Shown in pieces: positions 8,622 through 16,239 of a stretch of DNA of 64,000 nt; within the stretch, counting starts at the first letter, position 1, and each line of letters opens with the position of its first letter. The notes beneath the pieces were generated by a model. The model was not told the DNA's origin, ran no database searches, and saw only the letters and a list, made by a program, of their open reading frames with translations. The stretch is taken from positions 3,437,501-3,501,500 of the forward strand of contig NZ_CP076413.1 of assembly GCF_021173085.1 (NCBI RefSeq), in the 5' to 3' direction. Source of the stretch: Ralstonia wenshanensis (GTDB taxonomy: Bacteria > Pseudomonadota > Gammaproteobacteria > Burkholderiales > Burkholderiaceae). Position numbers and translations under genes: made by a program.

Positions 8622-9860
8622 ATGACCAATCGTCTTCGTCGAACTTTCATGCAGTGGACCGGTAGCTTGCCTTTGCTGGGTGCTCTTCCCAAAACCGTCA
8701 TGGCCCAGGCGGGCGAGCAATCCGCCGCGTCGGGCGCGCAGCCCGCAGGCAATGCGCGCCCTCCCCGCTTTGCCTATGTCGGCACCTACACGTTCAATGC
8801 GCCGGGCGGCACTGCCGGTGGCCCGGCGGCACGCGGCATCTACGTGCTGGCGCCGCGCGGCGATGCGTGGACGCAGGTGCAGGTGGTCGAGAGTGCCAAT
8901 CCGTCGTTCCTGGCCGTGCACCCGAATCAGCGGTTCCTGTACGCCATCAATGAACTGGAGGTCTACGAGGGCCGCCCGAACGGTAGCGCCGAGGCCTATG
9001 CGATTGATCCGCACGACGGAACGCTGACGCTGCTGAACCGCCAGCCGCTGTCGCTGTCGGGCACGAACCCCGCGCATGTGGTCGTGTCGCCGGACGGCAA
9101 GCGCCTGTGCGTGTCGATCTACAGCGGTGGCGCGTACAACCTCCTGCCGATCGGCGAGGACGGCAAGCTCGGCACTGTGTCCGGCATCTTCAAGGACACC
9201 GGTTCCGGCCCCCGCCCCGAACAGGAAGCGCCGCACGCGCACATGATGCTGTTCGACACCACCGGCGGCCACGTGATCGGCACCGACCTGGGCACCGATC
9301 GCATCAACGTGTTTGCCATTGAGGGCGGCAAGCTTGCCCCGCGGGATCGCGCGCAGCTCAAGCCCGGCAGCGGTCCGCGCCACCTGGCGCTGCATCCGCA
9401 AGGCAAGCTGCTCTACGTCATCAACGAGCTTGAGGGCTCGGTCGCCTGCCACGGTTACGACCCCGCCACCGGCCACGTGCTGGAAGAGCGCCAGCGCATC
9501 TCCACCACCCCGGCCGACTACACCGGCCAGAAGAGCGGCGCTGAATTGCTGATGCATCCGTCAGGGCGCTTCCTCTACGCCAGCAACCGGAAGCTGAAGT
9601 CGGATCACCCGCTGGCCGACAGCGTGGCCGCGTTCAGCATTGACGCCTCGGGCAAGCTCGCGCCGCTTCAGTACTGGAGCGAAGGTGTGCACTTCCCGCG
9701 CGCGATGACGATGGCGCCCGACGGCAGCTATGTCTACGTGCTCAACCAGAAGGGCGATACGATCCTGCGGCTGCGCATCGACGGACAAACCGGCAAGCTG
9801 GACCAGCCCACGGTCGTGGCGAAGGTGCCGACGCCCGTGTGTCTGATGTTTGCGGCGTAA
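8622..9860 (+). CDS. Exported YbhE/Pgl-type lactonase, seven-bladed beta-propeller
   Basis: 412 residues. The N-terminus MTNRLRRTFMQWTGS with a following hydrophobic stretch and ALPKTVMAQ is a twin-arginine signal, so the enzyme is probably exported folded to the periplasm. The body shows repeated propeller blades with HPNQRFLYAINE, SPDGKRLCVSIYSG, HPQGKLLYVINELEGS and APDGSYVYVLNQ, the pattern of the lactonase family PF10282 (6-phosphogluconolactonase YbhE, muconate cycloisomerase-like). Because phosphorylated sugars are not expected in the periplasm, a non-phosphorylated lactone is the likelier substrate. It is almost certainly co-transcribed with the upstream oxidase. Confidence 0.85.
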   Translation: MTNRLRRTFMQWTGSLPLLGALPKTVMAQAGEQSAASGAQPAGNARPPRFAYVGTYTFNAPGGTAGGPAARGIYVLAPRGDAWTQVQVVESANPSFLAVHPNQRFLYAINELEVYEGRPNGSAEAYAIDPHDGTLTLLNRQPLSLSGTNPAHVVVSPDGKRLCVSIYSGGAYNLLPIGEDGKLGTVSGIFKDTGSGPRPEQEAPHAHMMLFDTTGGHVIGTDLGTDRINVFAIEGGKLAPRDRAQLKPGSGPRHLALHPQGKLLYVINELEGSVACHGYDPATGHVLEERQRISTTPADYTGQKSGAELLMHPSGRFLYASNRKLKSDHPLADSVAAFSIDASGKLAPLQYWSEGVHFPRAMTMAPDGSYVYVLNQKGDTILRLRIDGQTGKLDQPTVVAKVPTPVCLMFAA

Positions 9861-9907
9861 GCGGCACCAAAGCGCGAGAGAAAACCCTGGGCGGCGCAAG
9901 GCCGCCC

Positions 9908-9949
9908 AATTGCAACTCAATTGCAGCAACCCGCGCCCCGTGGGACAAT
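9908..9949 (+). promoter_or_regulatory. Candidate promoter and operator of the Fur/Zur-type gene
   Basis: A possible -35 TTGCAG (9921-9926) is 17 bases from a -10-like GACAAT (9944-9949). Transcription would start at about the ATG at 9957, and there is no ribosome binding site before that ATG, so a leaderless message is possible. The repeat AATTGCA occurs at 9908-9914 and 9919-9925, 11 bases apart, overlapping the -35. It could be an operator for autoregulation. It does not look like a classical A/T-rich Zur box. Confidence 0.4.
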
Positions 9950-9956
9950 CCCGCGC

Positions 9957-10484
9957 ATGAACACCCCGGCCCCGCGCGACGATCTCGCCACTTCACAATC
10001 CCATTCGCCTGAAGAGGCTGCCCGCGCGCGCCTGCGCGGCCTGGGCAGCCGTGTGACCGAGCCCCGCGTGCGTGTGCTGGCCGTGCTGATGCAGGGCGCC
10101 GATCCGCTTTCGCACCAGGCCGTGTGCGACGCGCTGCCGGACGATTCCGGCATCGACCGCGTGACGGTCTACCGCGTGCTCGACTGGCTCGTGGCCGGCG
10201 GCATCGTCCACAAGACGGCTGGGGCCGATCGGGTTTTTCGCTTCAGCCTGGCCGAGCATGACGCCGCGCGCGAAGCAGCGCACCGCTCGCACAGCCATTT
10301 CCATTGCACGCAATGCGGGCGCGACTTCTGTCTGGAAGGCGCCGAGCCGCCCGCCATGCCGAAGGCCGCCTTGCCCGCCGGCTTCGCAGCCGACCATGCC
10401 GAACTCACCATCAAGGGCGCCTGCGCGGATTGCGCGCATCTGGCAGCCCACCACACGACAGGAAACGCACCATGTCCAAAATGA
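9957..10484 (+). CDS. zur: Fur-family regulator, probably the zinc sensor Zur
   Basis: 175 residues from the ATG at 9957. Winged-helix part: RLRGLGSRVTEPRVRVLAVLMQG, then DRVTVYRVLDWLVAGGIVHK. The metal-binding part has HRSHSHFHCTQCGRDFCLEG and a C-terminal CADCAHLAAHH, giving two CxxC zinc sites plus a His-rich sensory site. Fur-family proteins repress metal genes when loaded with metal. Assignment to Zur rather than Fur or PerR rests on context: it overlaps by 13 bases a COG0523 zinc-chaperone GTPase and is followed by a cysteine-poor DksA, both typical zinc-starvation genes. Confidence 0.75.
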   Translation: MNTPAPRDDLATSQSHSPEEAARARLRGLGSRVTEPRVRVLAVLMQGADPLSHQAVCDALPDDSGIDRVTVYRVLDWLVAGGIVHKTAGADRVFRFSLAEHDAAREAAHRSHSHFHCTQCGRDFCLEGAEPPAMPKAALPAGFAADHAELTIKGACADCAHLAAHHTTGNAPCPK

Positions 10485-11566
10485 TCCCGGTCACAATCTT
10501 GACGGGCTTTCTCGGCGCGGGGAAGACCACGCTGCTCAAGCGCATCCTGACCGAACAGCACGGCATGAAGATCGCCGTGATCGAAAACGAGTTCGGCGAA
10601 GAGAACATCGACAACGACATCCTCGTGCAGGACGGCAACGAGCAGATCGTGCAGATGAGCAACGGCTGCATCTGCTGCACGATCCGCGGCGATCTGGTGC
10701 AGGGGTTGTCCGACCTGCTCACGCGCCGCGACAACGGCCAGATCCAGTTCGACCGCGTGGTCATCGAGACTACCGGTGTCGCCAACCCCGGCCCGGTCGC
10801 GCAGACGTTCTTCATGGACGACGAGATCGCGAGCCGCTACCTGCTGGATGCCGTCATCACGCTGGTCGACGCCAAGCACGGCAACATGCAGCTCGACAAG
10901 CAGGAAGAGGCGCAGCGCCAGGTTGGCTTTGCCGACGCCATCTTCATCACCAAGAGCGATCTGGTGTCCGCCGACGATGTGGACGCACTGCGCCACCGCC
11001 TGCTGCACATGAACCCGCGCGCCCCGATCCGCACCGCCAATTTTGGTGAGACGCCGATCGACACGATTTTCGACCTGCGCGGCTTCAATCTGAACGCCAA
11101 GCTGGAGATCGATCCCGACTTCCTGCGCGAAGACGATCATGATCACAACCACGATCACGATCACGATCACGATCATGACCACGCCTGCTCGGCCGATTGT
11201 GATCACGACCATGATCATGAGCACCACCACGGTCACGGCCATCACCATCATCACGGGCATGCGCACCATACCGACCGCATTGCCTCGTTCGTCTTCCGCA
11301 GCGAACGGCCGTTCAATTACACCAAGCTGGAGGAATTCCTCTCGGGCGTGCTGAATATCTACGGCGAGAAGCTGCTGCGGTACAAGGGCGTGCTGTATAT
11401 GGAAGGTGTCGACCGCAAGGTCGTATTTCAGGGTGTCCACCAGCTTATGGGCAGCGACGTGGGGGGTAAATGGGACGGCGAGACCCCTTCCAACCGGATG
11501 GTGTTTATCGGCGTAGACCTGCCGCGCGAAACGATTCTGAAAGGATTGGAGAACTGCCTGGCCTGA
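10472..11566 (+). CDS. COG0523 (CobW/ZNG-type) metallochaperone GTPase with His-rich loop
   Basis: 364 residues. G3E GTPase: Walker [11 protein letters not shown] at residues 11-20, the hallmark CxCC metal motif GCICC at 65-69, the acidic ENEFGEENID, and a CobW C-terminal domain after residue 270. A long tract of alternating Asp and His with one CSADC (about residues 220-266, bases 11130-11270) should bind several zinc ions. Such proteins insert or traffic zinc using GTP when zinc is short. Its ATG lies inside the end of the Fur-type gene, so the two are co-translated. Confidence 0.88.
   Translation: MSKMIPVTILTGFLGAGKTTLLKRILTEQHGMKIAVIENEFGEENIDNDILVQDGNEQIVQMSNGCICCTIRGDLVQGLSDLLTRRDNGQIQFDRVVIETTGVANPGPVAQTFFMDDEIASRYLLDAVITLVDAKHGNMQLDKQEEAQRQVGFADAIFITKSDLVSADDVDALRHRLLHMNPRAPIRTANFGETPIDTIFDLRGFNLNAKLEIDPDFLREDDHDHNHDHDHDHDHDHACSADCDHDHDHEHHHGHGHHHHHGHAHHTDRIASFVFRSERPFNYTKLEEFLSGVLNIYGEKLLRYKGVLYMEGVDRKVVFQGVHQLMGSDVGGKWDGETPSNRMVFIGVDLPRETILKGLENCLA
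11130..11270 (+). repeat. Coding repeat of GATCAC-like Asp-His codons
   Basis: Short tandem codon repeat (GAT/GAC CAC/CAT) inside the GTPase gene, with about 22 histidines in 45 residues. It is prone to length change between strains. It is a metal-binding linker rather than a non-coding repeat. Confidence 0.8.
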
Positions 11567-11581
11567 TCCGGGCGCTTTTTC
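11556..11581 (+). terminator. Weak intrinsic terminator after the GTPase gene
   Basis: GCCTGG (11556-11561) pairs with CCGGGC (11568-11573), one G-U pair, loop of six, then GC and five T residues. The stem overlaps the last codons and the stop. It is short, so partial read-through toward dksA is likely. Confidence 0.4.
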
Positions 11582-11656
11582 CCTCCTTTTGGGTGGCCCC
11601 GCCGCGCGCTTTCAGGCAGAATCCGGGCCGGATTTCCTGTCCGTGTTTCTCCGATA

Positions 11657-11683
11657 GTTCAGTTAATATCGTTCAGCTACAAT
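11657..11683 (+). promoter_or_regulatory. Candidate dksA promoter with GTTCAG direct repeats
   Basis: A -10-like TACAAT is at 11678-11683. Upstream, GTTCAGTTA (11657-11665) and GTTCAGCTA (11671-11679) form a direct repeat with a 14-base period that runs into the -10. The -35 is weak, which would suit an activated or regulated promoter. No regulator can be named. Confidence 0.35.
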
Positions 11684-11735
11684 AGGTCGATTTAGAAGCA
11701 CGTCGTCCGAAGCACGTCCGATAGGAGAGCAGGCG

Positions 11736-12407
11736 ATGGTGACTAAGACCAAGGAAGGACGCGGCGCCAACGGTGGAGCCGGGCCGTCCGTAACGGAGTC
11801 GGCAGCAGCCCAGGCTGCGCCAGCCACCCGTAGAAAAGCGGCAGGGGGCGCCGCTGCGGGAGAGGCAAAAGGAGGCGCGCGGGGCGGCAAGTCCGCCGCC
11901 AGCCAGAACAAGTCCGGCGCATCCCCGCGCAAGGACGACGCGACAGCCGAGACGGCTCGCGATTTACCAGGATCATCTGCAGCAACCATGAGCAGCAAGA
12001 AACTACTCACCGAAGCCGAAATCCTGAAGATGAGCGACAAGGATTACATGAACGAGGCGCAGCTCGCCTTCTTCAAGGACCGGCTTGTAAAAATGCGCGA
12101 TGAAATTCTCGCGAACGCCAACCAGACCACCGAGCACCTGCGCGAGACTGTGATCGTGCCGGACCCGGCTGACCGTGCCACCATCGAGGAAGAGCACGCG
12201 CTGGAGCTGCGTACGCGCGATCGTGAGCGCAAACTGCTCAAGAAGGTCGAACAGTCGATCGCCCGCATCGATGCCAACGACTACGGCTACTGCGACGAAA
12301 CCGGCGAGCCGATCGGCATTCCGCGCTTGCTTGCTCGCCCGACGGCCACGCTGACGCTCGAGGCGCAGGAGCGCCGCGAAAAGCGCCAGAAGTTGATGGG
12401 TGACTGA
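11736..12407 (+). CDS. dksA: DksA-family RNA polymerase-binding factor, cysteine-poor form with long N-terminal extension
   Basis: 223 residues; the conserved DksA part begins near residue 85 (MSSKKLLTEAEILKMSDKDYMNEAQLAFF). The coiled coil with the acidic tip region follows (NQTTEHLRETVIVPDPADRA). In place of the four-Cys zinc finger there is CDET, 17 residues, then TLEA: the pattern CXXT-X17-TXXA, as I recall for the zinc-independent DksA2 of Pseudomonas. The first 84 residues are Ala/Gly/Lys-rich and probably disordered. The ATG at 11736 has a good AGGAG eight bases upstream; a shorter start at 11988 lacks one. DksA binds the secondary channel of RNA polymerase and works with ppGpp. Confidence 0.9.
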   Translation: MVTKTKEGRGANGGAGPSVTESAAAQAAPATRRKAAGGAAAGEAKGGARGGKSAASQNKSGASPRKDDATAETARDLPGSSAATMSSKKLLTEAEILKMSDKDYMNEAQLAFFKDRLVKMRDEILANANQTTEHLRETVIVPDPADRATIEEEHALELRTRDRERKLLKKVEQSIARIDANDYGYCDETGEPIGIPRLLARPTATLTLEAQERREKRQKLMGD

Positions 12408-12449
12408 CGTACGCGTCGCATTTGGTTGACGCGTTCGTTTGAATCTCGC

Positions 12450-12482
12450 AGCCCGGTAACTCACCGGGCTGTTTGCTTTGTT
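12450..12482 (+). terminator. Intrinsic terminator after dksA
   Basis: Perfect stem AGCCCGGT (12450-12457), loop AACTC, ACCGGGCT (12463-12470), followed by the T-rich GTTTGCTTTGTT. It separates dksA from the second GTPase gene, whose ATG is 25 bases further on. Confidence 0.8.
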
Positions 12483-12507
12483 GGGCCACAAACTGAGGCC
12501 ACTGATC

Positions 12508-13815
12508 ATGTCCCGTCCGCTTCCCGTTACCGTGCTGTCCGGCTTCCTGGGCGCCGGTAAGACCACGCTGCTCAATCACGTGCTCGCCAACCGCGAGGGC
12601 AAGCGCGTGGCCGTGATCGTCAACGACCTGTCGGACGTCAACATCGACGCGCAGCTCGTGGGCGATGGCACGGCCACCAGTGCGCAGCTCTCGCGCACCG
12701 ACGAGCGCATGGTGGAGCTGTCCAACGGCTGCATCTGCTGCACGCTGCGCGAAGATCTGCTCGACGAGATCGCGCGCCTGGCCCGTGAAGACCGCTTCGA
12801 CTACCTCCTGATCGAATCGACGGGCGTGGCCGAGCCGCTGCCGATTGCCGAGACGTTCACGTTTGAAGACGAGCAAGGCGACGTGCTGTCCGACCTGGCG
12901 CGTCTCGACACGATGGTCACCGTGGTCGATGCCCAGCACTTCCTGGCTGATTACGATGCAGCCGATTTCCTGTCGGATCGTGGCCAGGCGCGGGATGAAG
13001 ACGACGACCGCACCGTCGTCGACTTGCTGATCGAACAGGTCGAGTTCTGCGACGTGATCGTGCTCAACAAGATCGACCTCGTGAGCGATGCCGAGCGCGA
13101 GCGCCTGGCCGGCATCCTGCACTCACTGAACCCGCGGGCGCGCATCGTGCCGGCATCGTTCGGCAAGGTGCCGCTGGACGAAATCCTCGACACCCATCGT
13201 TTCGATTTCGATGCCGCATCCGCCGCGCCGGCGTGGCTGGCGGAGTTGCGCGGCGAACATGTGCCCGAAACTGAAGCGCTCGGCATCCGTAGCTTCGTCT
13301 ATCGTCGCCGCGTGCCTTTCCACCCGCAGCGTCTGTGGGATCTTATGCACACCGAATGGCTGCGCGAGCATGGTCGCGTGTTGCGTTCGAAGGGTTATTT
13401 CTGGCTCGCTTCGCGCATGGACACGGCGGGCAGTTGGGGTCAGGCCGGCGGCGTGATGCGCCATGGCGGTGCCGGCGCATGGTGGGCTGCGGTGGATGAA
13501 GCCGAGTGGCCGGACGAGGAAGAAGCCCGCGCGGACATTTCCGACAAGATGCACGACAACGGGGCGCCCGCGCGCTGGGGCGACCGTCGCCAGGAACTGG
13601 TCTTCATTGGCACGGACCTGGATGAAGCGGCGCTGATTGCGCAACTCGACGCTTGCCTGCTGACCGACGCTGAGATGGCTGCTGGCCCCGAAGCCTGGGC
13701 CACGCTGGCCGATCCTTTCCCCGCCTGGGCCTACGACGACCACGACGATACCGACTGGGACGACGACCACGATCACCAACACGGTGACGACTGCGACTGC
13801 GGGCACCATCACTGA
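12508..13815 (+). CDS. Second COG0523 (CobW/ZigA-type) GTPase with His/Asp-rich C-terminus
   Basis: 435 residues from ATG 12508; an upstream TTG at 12478 falls in the terminator and is unlikely. Walker [11 protein letters not shown] at residues 11-20, GCICC at 74-78, [10 protein letters not shown] as the G4 motif, and a CobW C-terminal domain ending at about residue 395. The tail has [26 protein letters not shown] character (described, not continuous), a zinc-chelating end. It differs from the first GTPase in having the extension at the C-terminus and an inserted acidic loop near residue 165. Likely role: zinc allocation under limitation. Confidence 0.88.
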   Translation: MSRPLPVTVLSGFLGAGKTTLLNHVLANREGKRVAVIVNDLSDVNIDAQLVGDGTATSAQLSRTDERMVELSNGCICCTLREDLLDEIARLAREDRFDYLLIESTGVAEPLPIAETFTFEDEQGDVLSDLARLDTMVTVVDAQHFLADYDAADFLSDRGQARDEDDDRTVVDLLIEQVEFCDVIVLNKIDLVSDAERERLAGILHSLNPRARIVPASFGKVPLDEILDTHRFDFDAASAAPAWLAELRGEHVPETEALGIRSFVYRRRVPFHPQRLWDLMHTEWLREHGRVLRSKGYFWLASRMDTAGSWGQAGGVMRHGGAGAWWAAVDEAEWPDEEEARADISDKMHDNGAPARWGDRRQELVFIGTDLDEAALIAQLDACLLTDAEMAAGPEAWATLADPFPAWAYDDHDDTDWDDDHDHQHGDDCDCGHHH

Positions 13816-13842
13816 GCACGCAGACCCCCTGCTTCATCGACG

Positions 13843-13872
13843 TTGACACCGGCGTCGTCCGGTCCCGACAAT
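13843..13872 (+). promoter_or_regulatory. Candidate sigma70 promoter of the peptide-binding protein gene
   Basis: Consensus -35 TTGACA (13843-13848), 18-base spacer, -10-like GACAAT (13867-13872). It would start transcription near 13879, about 37 bases before the ATG. The following leader contains TCCCCGA and TCGGGGA, 7-base complementary arms 23 bases apart. Confidence 0.45.
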
Positions 13873-13915
13873 CCCCGAACGTTTTGTTTTCGTCATAAAC
13901 CATCGGGGAGTCGTC

Positions 13916-15517
13916 ATGCCGGTCCTGCGTCTGCTGCGCGCCGCGAACCTGGTCGCCGCGCTGTGTTTTGCCACGACGCTCTCGGCGCTCACGCCGATTG
14001 CGGCGCATGCCCAGCCGGCATCCACGCTGGTGATTGGGTTGTCGGGCGACATCACTTCGCTCGATCCGCACTTCCATAACGTCACGCCCAACTCGAACGT
14101 GGCCGAGCATATGTTCGAGGCGCTGATCGCCAAGGACGAGAAGATGCGTCTCAAGCCGGGCCTCGCCACGTCGTGGAAAGCCCTGAGCGACACGGTATGG
14201 GAAGTCAAGCTGCGCCCTGCCGTGCATTTTCATGACGGCAGCGAATTCACCTCGGCCGACGTCGTCTATTCGCTGGCACGCCCGGCCACCATCAAGAACA
14301 GCCCGTCGCCGTTCACGATCTACACGCGTGGCTTCAAGGAGGTGACGGCCGTCGACAAGCTGACCGTGCGCATCACCACGAACGGCCCGTACCCGCTGGT
14401 GCCGAACGACTTGTCGACCATCTACATGGTGTCGAAGAAGGCTGTCGAAAAAGCTGGCGCGGACGATTTCAACAATGGCCGCGCCATGATCGGAACCGGG
14501 CCGTACAAGTTCGTCTCCTTCAACCGCGGCGATCGCGTGGAACTCACGCGCTTTGATGGCTACTGGGGCAAGAAGCCGCAATGGCAGCACGTGACGCTGC
14601 GCATCCTGACGGCCGACGCGCCGCGCGTCGCGGCGCTGTTGGCGGGCGACGTGCAGATCATCGAAAACGTGCCGAGCTCGGACATCAAGAAGCTGTCGAC
14701 CAACCCGGCGGTGACTGTGTTCAAGATGCCGGTGTTCCGCATGATGTATCTGCACATGGATTCCAACCGCGATGTGTCGCCGTTCGTGACCGACAAGGCC
14801 GGCAAGCCGCTGCCGAAGAACCCGCTCAAGGATGCACGCGTGCGCGAGGCGATTTCGCTGGCGATCTCGCGCCAAGCCATCGTCGACCGCGTGATGGAGG
14901 GCGCTGCCGAGCCGACCGGCCAACTCGTCAACAGCGCGCTGTTCGGCCACGTACCGGGCCTGAAGGCACCGGTGGCGGACCCGGCTGCCGCAAAGAAACT
15001 GCTCGCCCAGGCCGGCTACCCCGATGGCTTTGCCATCACGCTGCATGCCACCAACAACCGCTATCCGAACGATGACCGCGTCGCACAGGTGATCGCCTCG
15101 ATGCTTTCGCGGGTGGGCATTGCCACCAAGGTCGAGACGCTGCCGTCAGCGTCGTTCTTCACACGCGCAAACAAGCTGGACTTCTCGTTTCTGCAAGCCG
15201 GCTGGGGTGCTGATACCGGCGAAGCCAGTTCGAGCCTGAAGGCGCTGCTGGCGACCTATGATCCGGCGCGCGGTTGGGGCGCCTCCAATCGCGGGCGCTA
15301 TTCGAACCCGGCGCTCGACGCCAAGCTGGCAGAAGCCCTGCAGACCCTGGACGACAGCAAGCGCGAGAGGCTGCTGCAGGAAGCCACGGAAATCGGCATG
15401 CGCGATTTCGGCGTGATTCCCCTGTACTTCAATATCAACGTGTGGGCGGCACGTAAGGGCTACACGATGGTGCCGCGTCTGGATGAGCGCACTTACGCAT
15501 TCGATGTGACGCACTGA
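13916..15517 (+). CDS. ABC transporter periplasmic binding protein, SBP_bac_5 (dipeptide/oligopeptide) family
   Basis: 533 residues. The N-terminus has a signal peptide with cleavage after AAHA near residue 37. The mature protein starts ASTLVIGLSGDITSLDPH, the SBP_bac_5 opening, and continues with SNVAEHMFEALIAKDE and WEVKLRPAVHFHDGSEFTSADVVYSL, all typical of DppA/OppA/nickel-binding relatives. It ends with the domain that closes on the ligand. No permease or ATPase gene is next to it, so it must use components encoded elsewhere or act alone as a sensor. Ligand unknown. Confidence 0.88.
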   Translation: MPVLRLLRAANLVAALCFATTLSALTPIAAHAQPASTLVIGLSGDITSLDPHFHNVTPNSNVAEHMFEALIAKDEKMRLKPGLATSWKALSDTVWEVKLRPAVHFHDGSEFTSADVVYSLARPATIKNSPSPFTIYTRGFKEVTAVDKLTVRITTNGPYPLVPNDLSTIYMVSKKAVEKAGADDFNNGRAMIGTGPYKFVSFNRGDRVELTRFDGYWGKKPQWQHVTLRILTADAPRVAALLAGDVQIIENVPSSDIKKLSTNPAVTVFKMPVFRMMYLHMDSNRDVSPFVTDKAGKPLPKNPLKDARVREAISLAISRQAIVDRVMEGAAEPTGQLVNSALFGHVPGLKAPVADPAAAKKLLAQAGYPDGFAITLHATNNRYPNDDRVAQVIASMLSRVGIATKVETLPSASFFTRANKLDFSFLQAGWGADTGEASSSLKALLATYDPARGWGASNRGRYSNPALDAKLAEALQTLDDSKRERLLQEATEIGMRDFGVIPLYFNINVWAARKGYTMVPRLDERTYAFDVTH

Positions 15518-15585
15518 AATAGTCGGGAGCCAAGCAAGAAGCGATTTTCGGCGCACAAAATATGTGCGCTGTGACGGAAATCAGG

Positions 15586-15615
15586 CTTGAAATCCTCGGG
15601 GCTGGCGTCAAGTAT
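15586..15615 (+). promoter_or_regulatory. Possible heat-shock (sigma32) promoter of hslVU
   Basis: CTTGAAA at 15586-15592 matches the sigma32 -35 element exactly. The expected CCCCAT-type -10 is poorly matched at the right distance (TCAAGTAT at 15608-15615), so this is tentative. Just upstream a small hairpin GCGCACA/TGTGCGC (15551-15569) follows the binding-protein gene without a T-tract. hslVU is under heat-shock control in many proteobacteria. Confidence 0.35.
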
Positions 15616-15675
15616 GAAGTTCTTTGGCCGGCCCGCTGGGGGCCGCGCCAAGCCGGACCCCCTAGGAACAAGCGC

Positions 15676-16212
15676 ATGGAACAGTATCACGGCACCACCA
15701 TCGTCAGCGTGCGTCGCGGCAACCAAGTCGCGCTCGGCGGCGATGGCCAGGTCACGCTGGGCAATATCGTGATGAAAGGCTCGGCCCGCAAAGTGCGCGC
15801 CATCTACGATGGCAAGGTGCTGGTCGGCTTTGCCGGCGCCACTGCCGACGCTTTCTCCCTGCTCGACCGTTTTGAAGCCAAGCTGCAAAAGCACCAAGGC
15901 AACCTGCTGCGCTCCGCCGTCGACCTGGCCAAGGACTGGCGCACCGATCGCGCCTTGCGCCACCTCGAAGCGATGCTGATCGTCGCAGACCGCGAAGCCA
16001 CCCTCGTCATCACCGGCAACGGCGACGTGCTGGACCCGGAAGGCGGCATTGCTGCCATTGGTTCGGGCGGCTCGTATGCCCAATCGGCAGCCAAGGCGCT
16101 AATGGAGAACACCGATCTCGCTCCGCGCGATGTGGTGGAAAAATCGCTGCGGATCGCCGGCGAGCTCTGCATCTATACCAACACCAATTTCGTGATCGAG
16201 ACGCTCGAATAA
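15676..16212 (+). CDS. hslV: ATP-dependent protease proteolytic subunit HslV
   Basis: 178 residues from ATG 15676. HslV is the proteasome-beta-like peptidase that stacks with HslU rings. The start [17 protein letters not shown] shows that the catalytic Thr is residue 7, so six residues must be removed after Gly6, unlike E. coli HslV where only Met precedes Thr. [13 protein letters not shown] and [13 protein letters not shown] are conserved core motifs; [14 protein letters not shown] follows near residue 125. Upstream in-frame codons back to 15562 are not conserved and not part of the protein. Operon with hslU, 27 bases apart. Confidence 0.96.
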
Positions 16213-16239
16213 GCGAGCGCCTTCATCGACAGGATTCCC

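Noticed and set aside
9889..9907. GGGCGGC/GCCGCCC hairpin after the lactonase as a terminator
   Set aside because: The stem is perfect but no T-tract follows on the plus strand. A short T-run exists only in the minus direction, where no gene ends.
11130..11270. Short tandem repeats resembling a CRISPR or satellite
   Set aside because: They are Asp-His codons inside the GTPase gene. There are no spacers and no cas genes.
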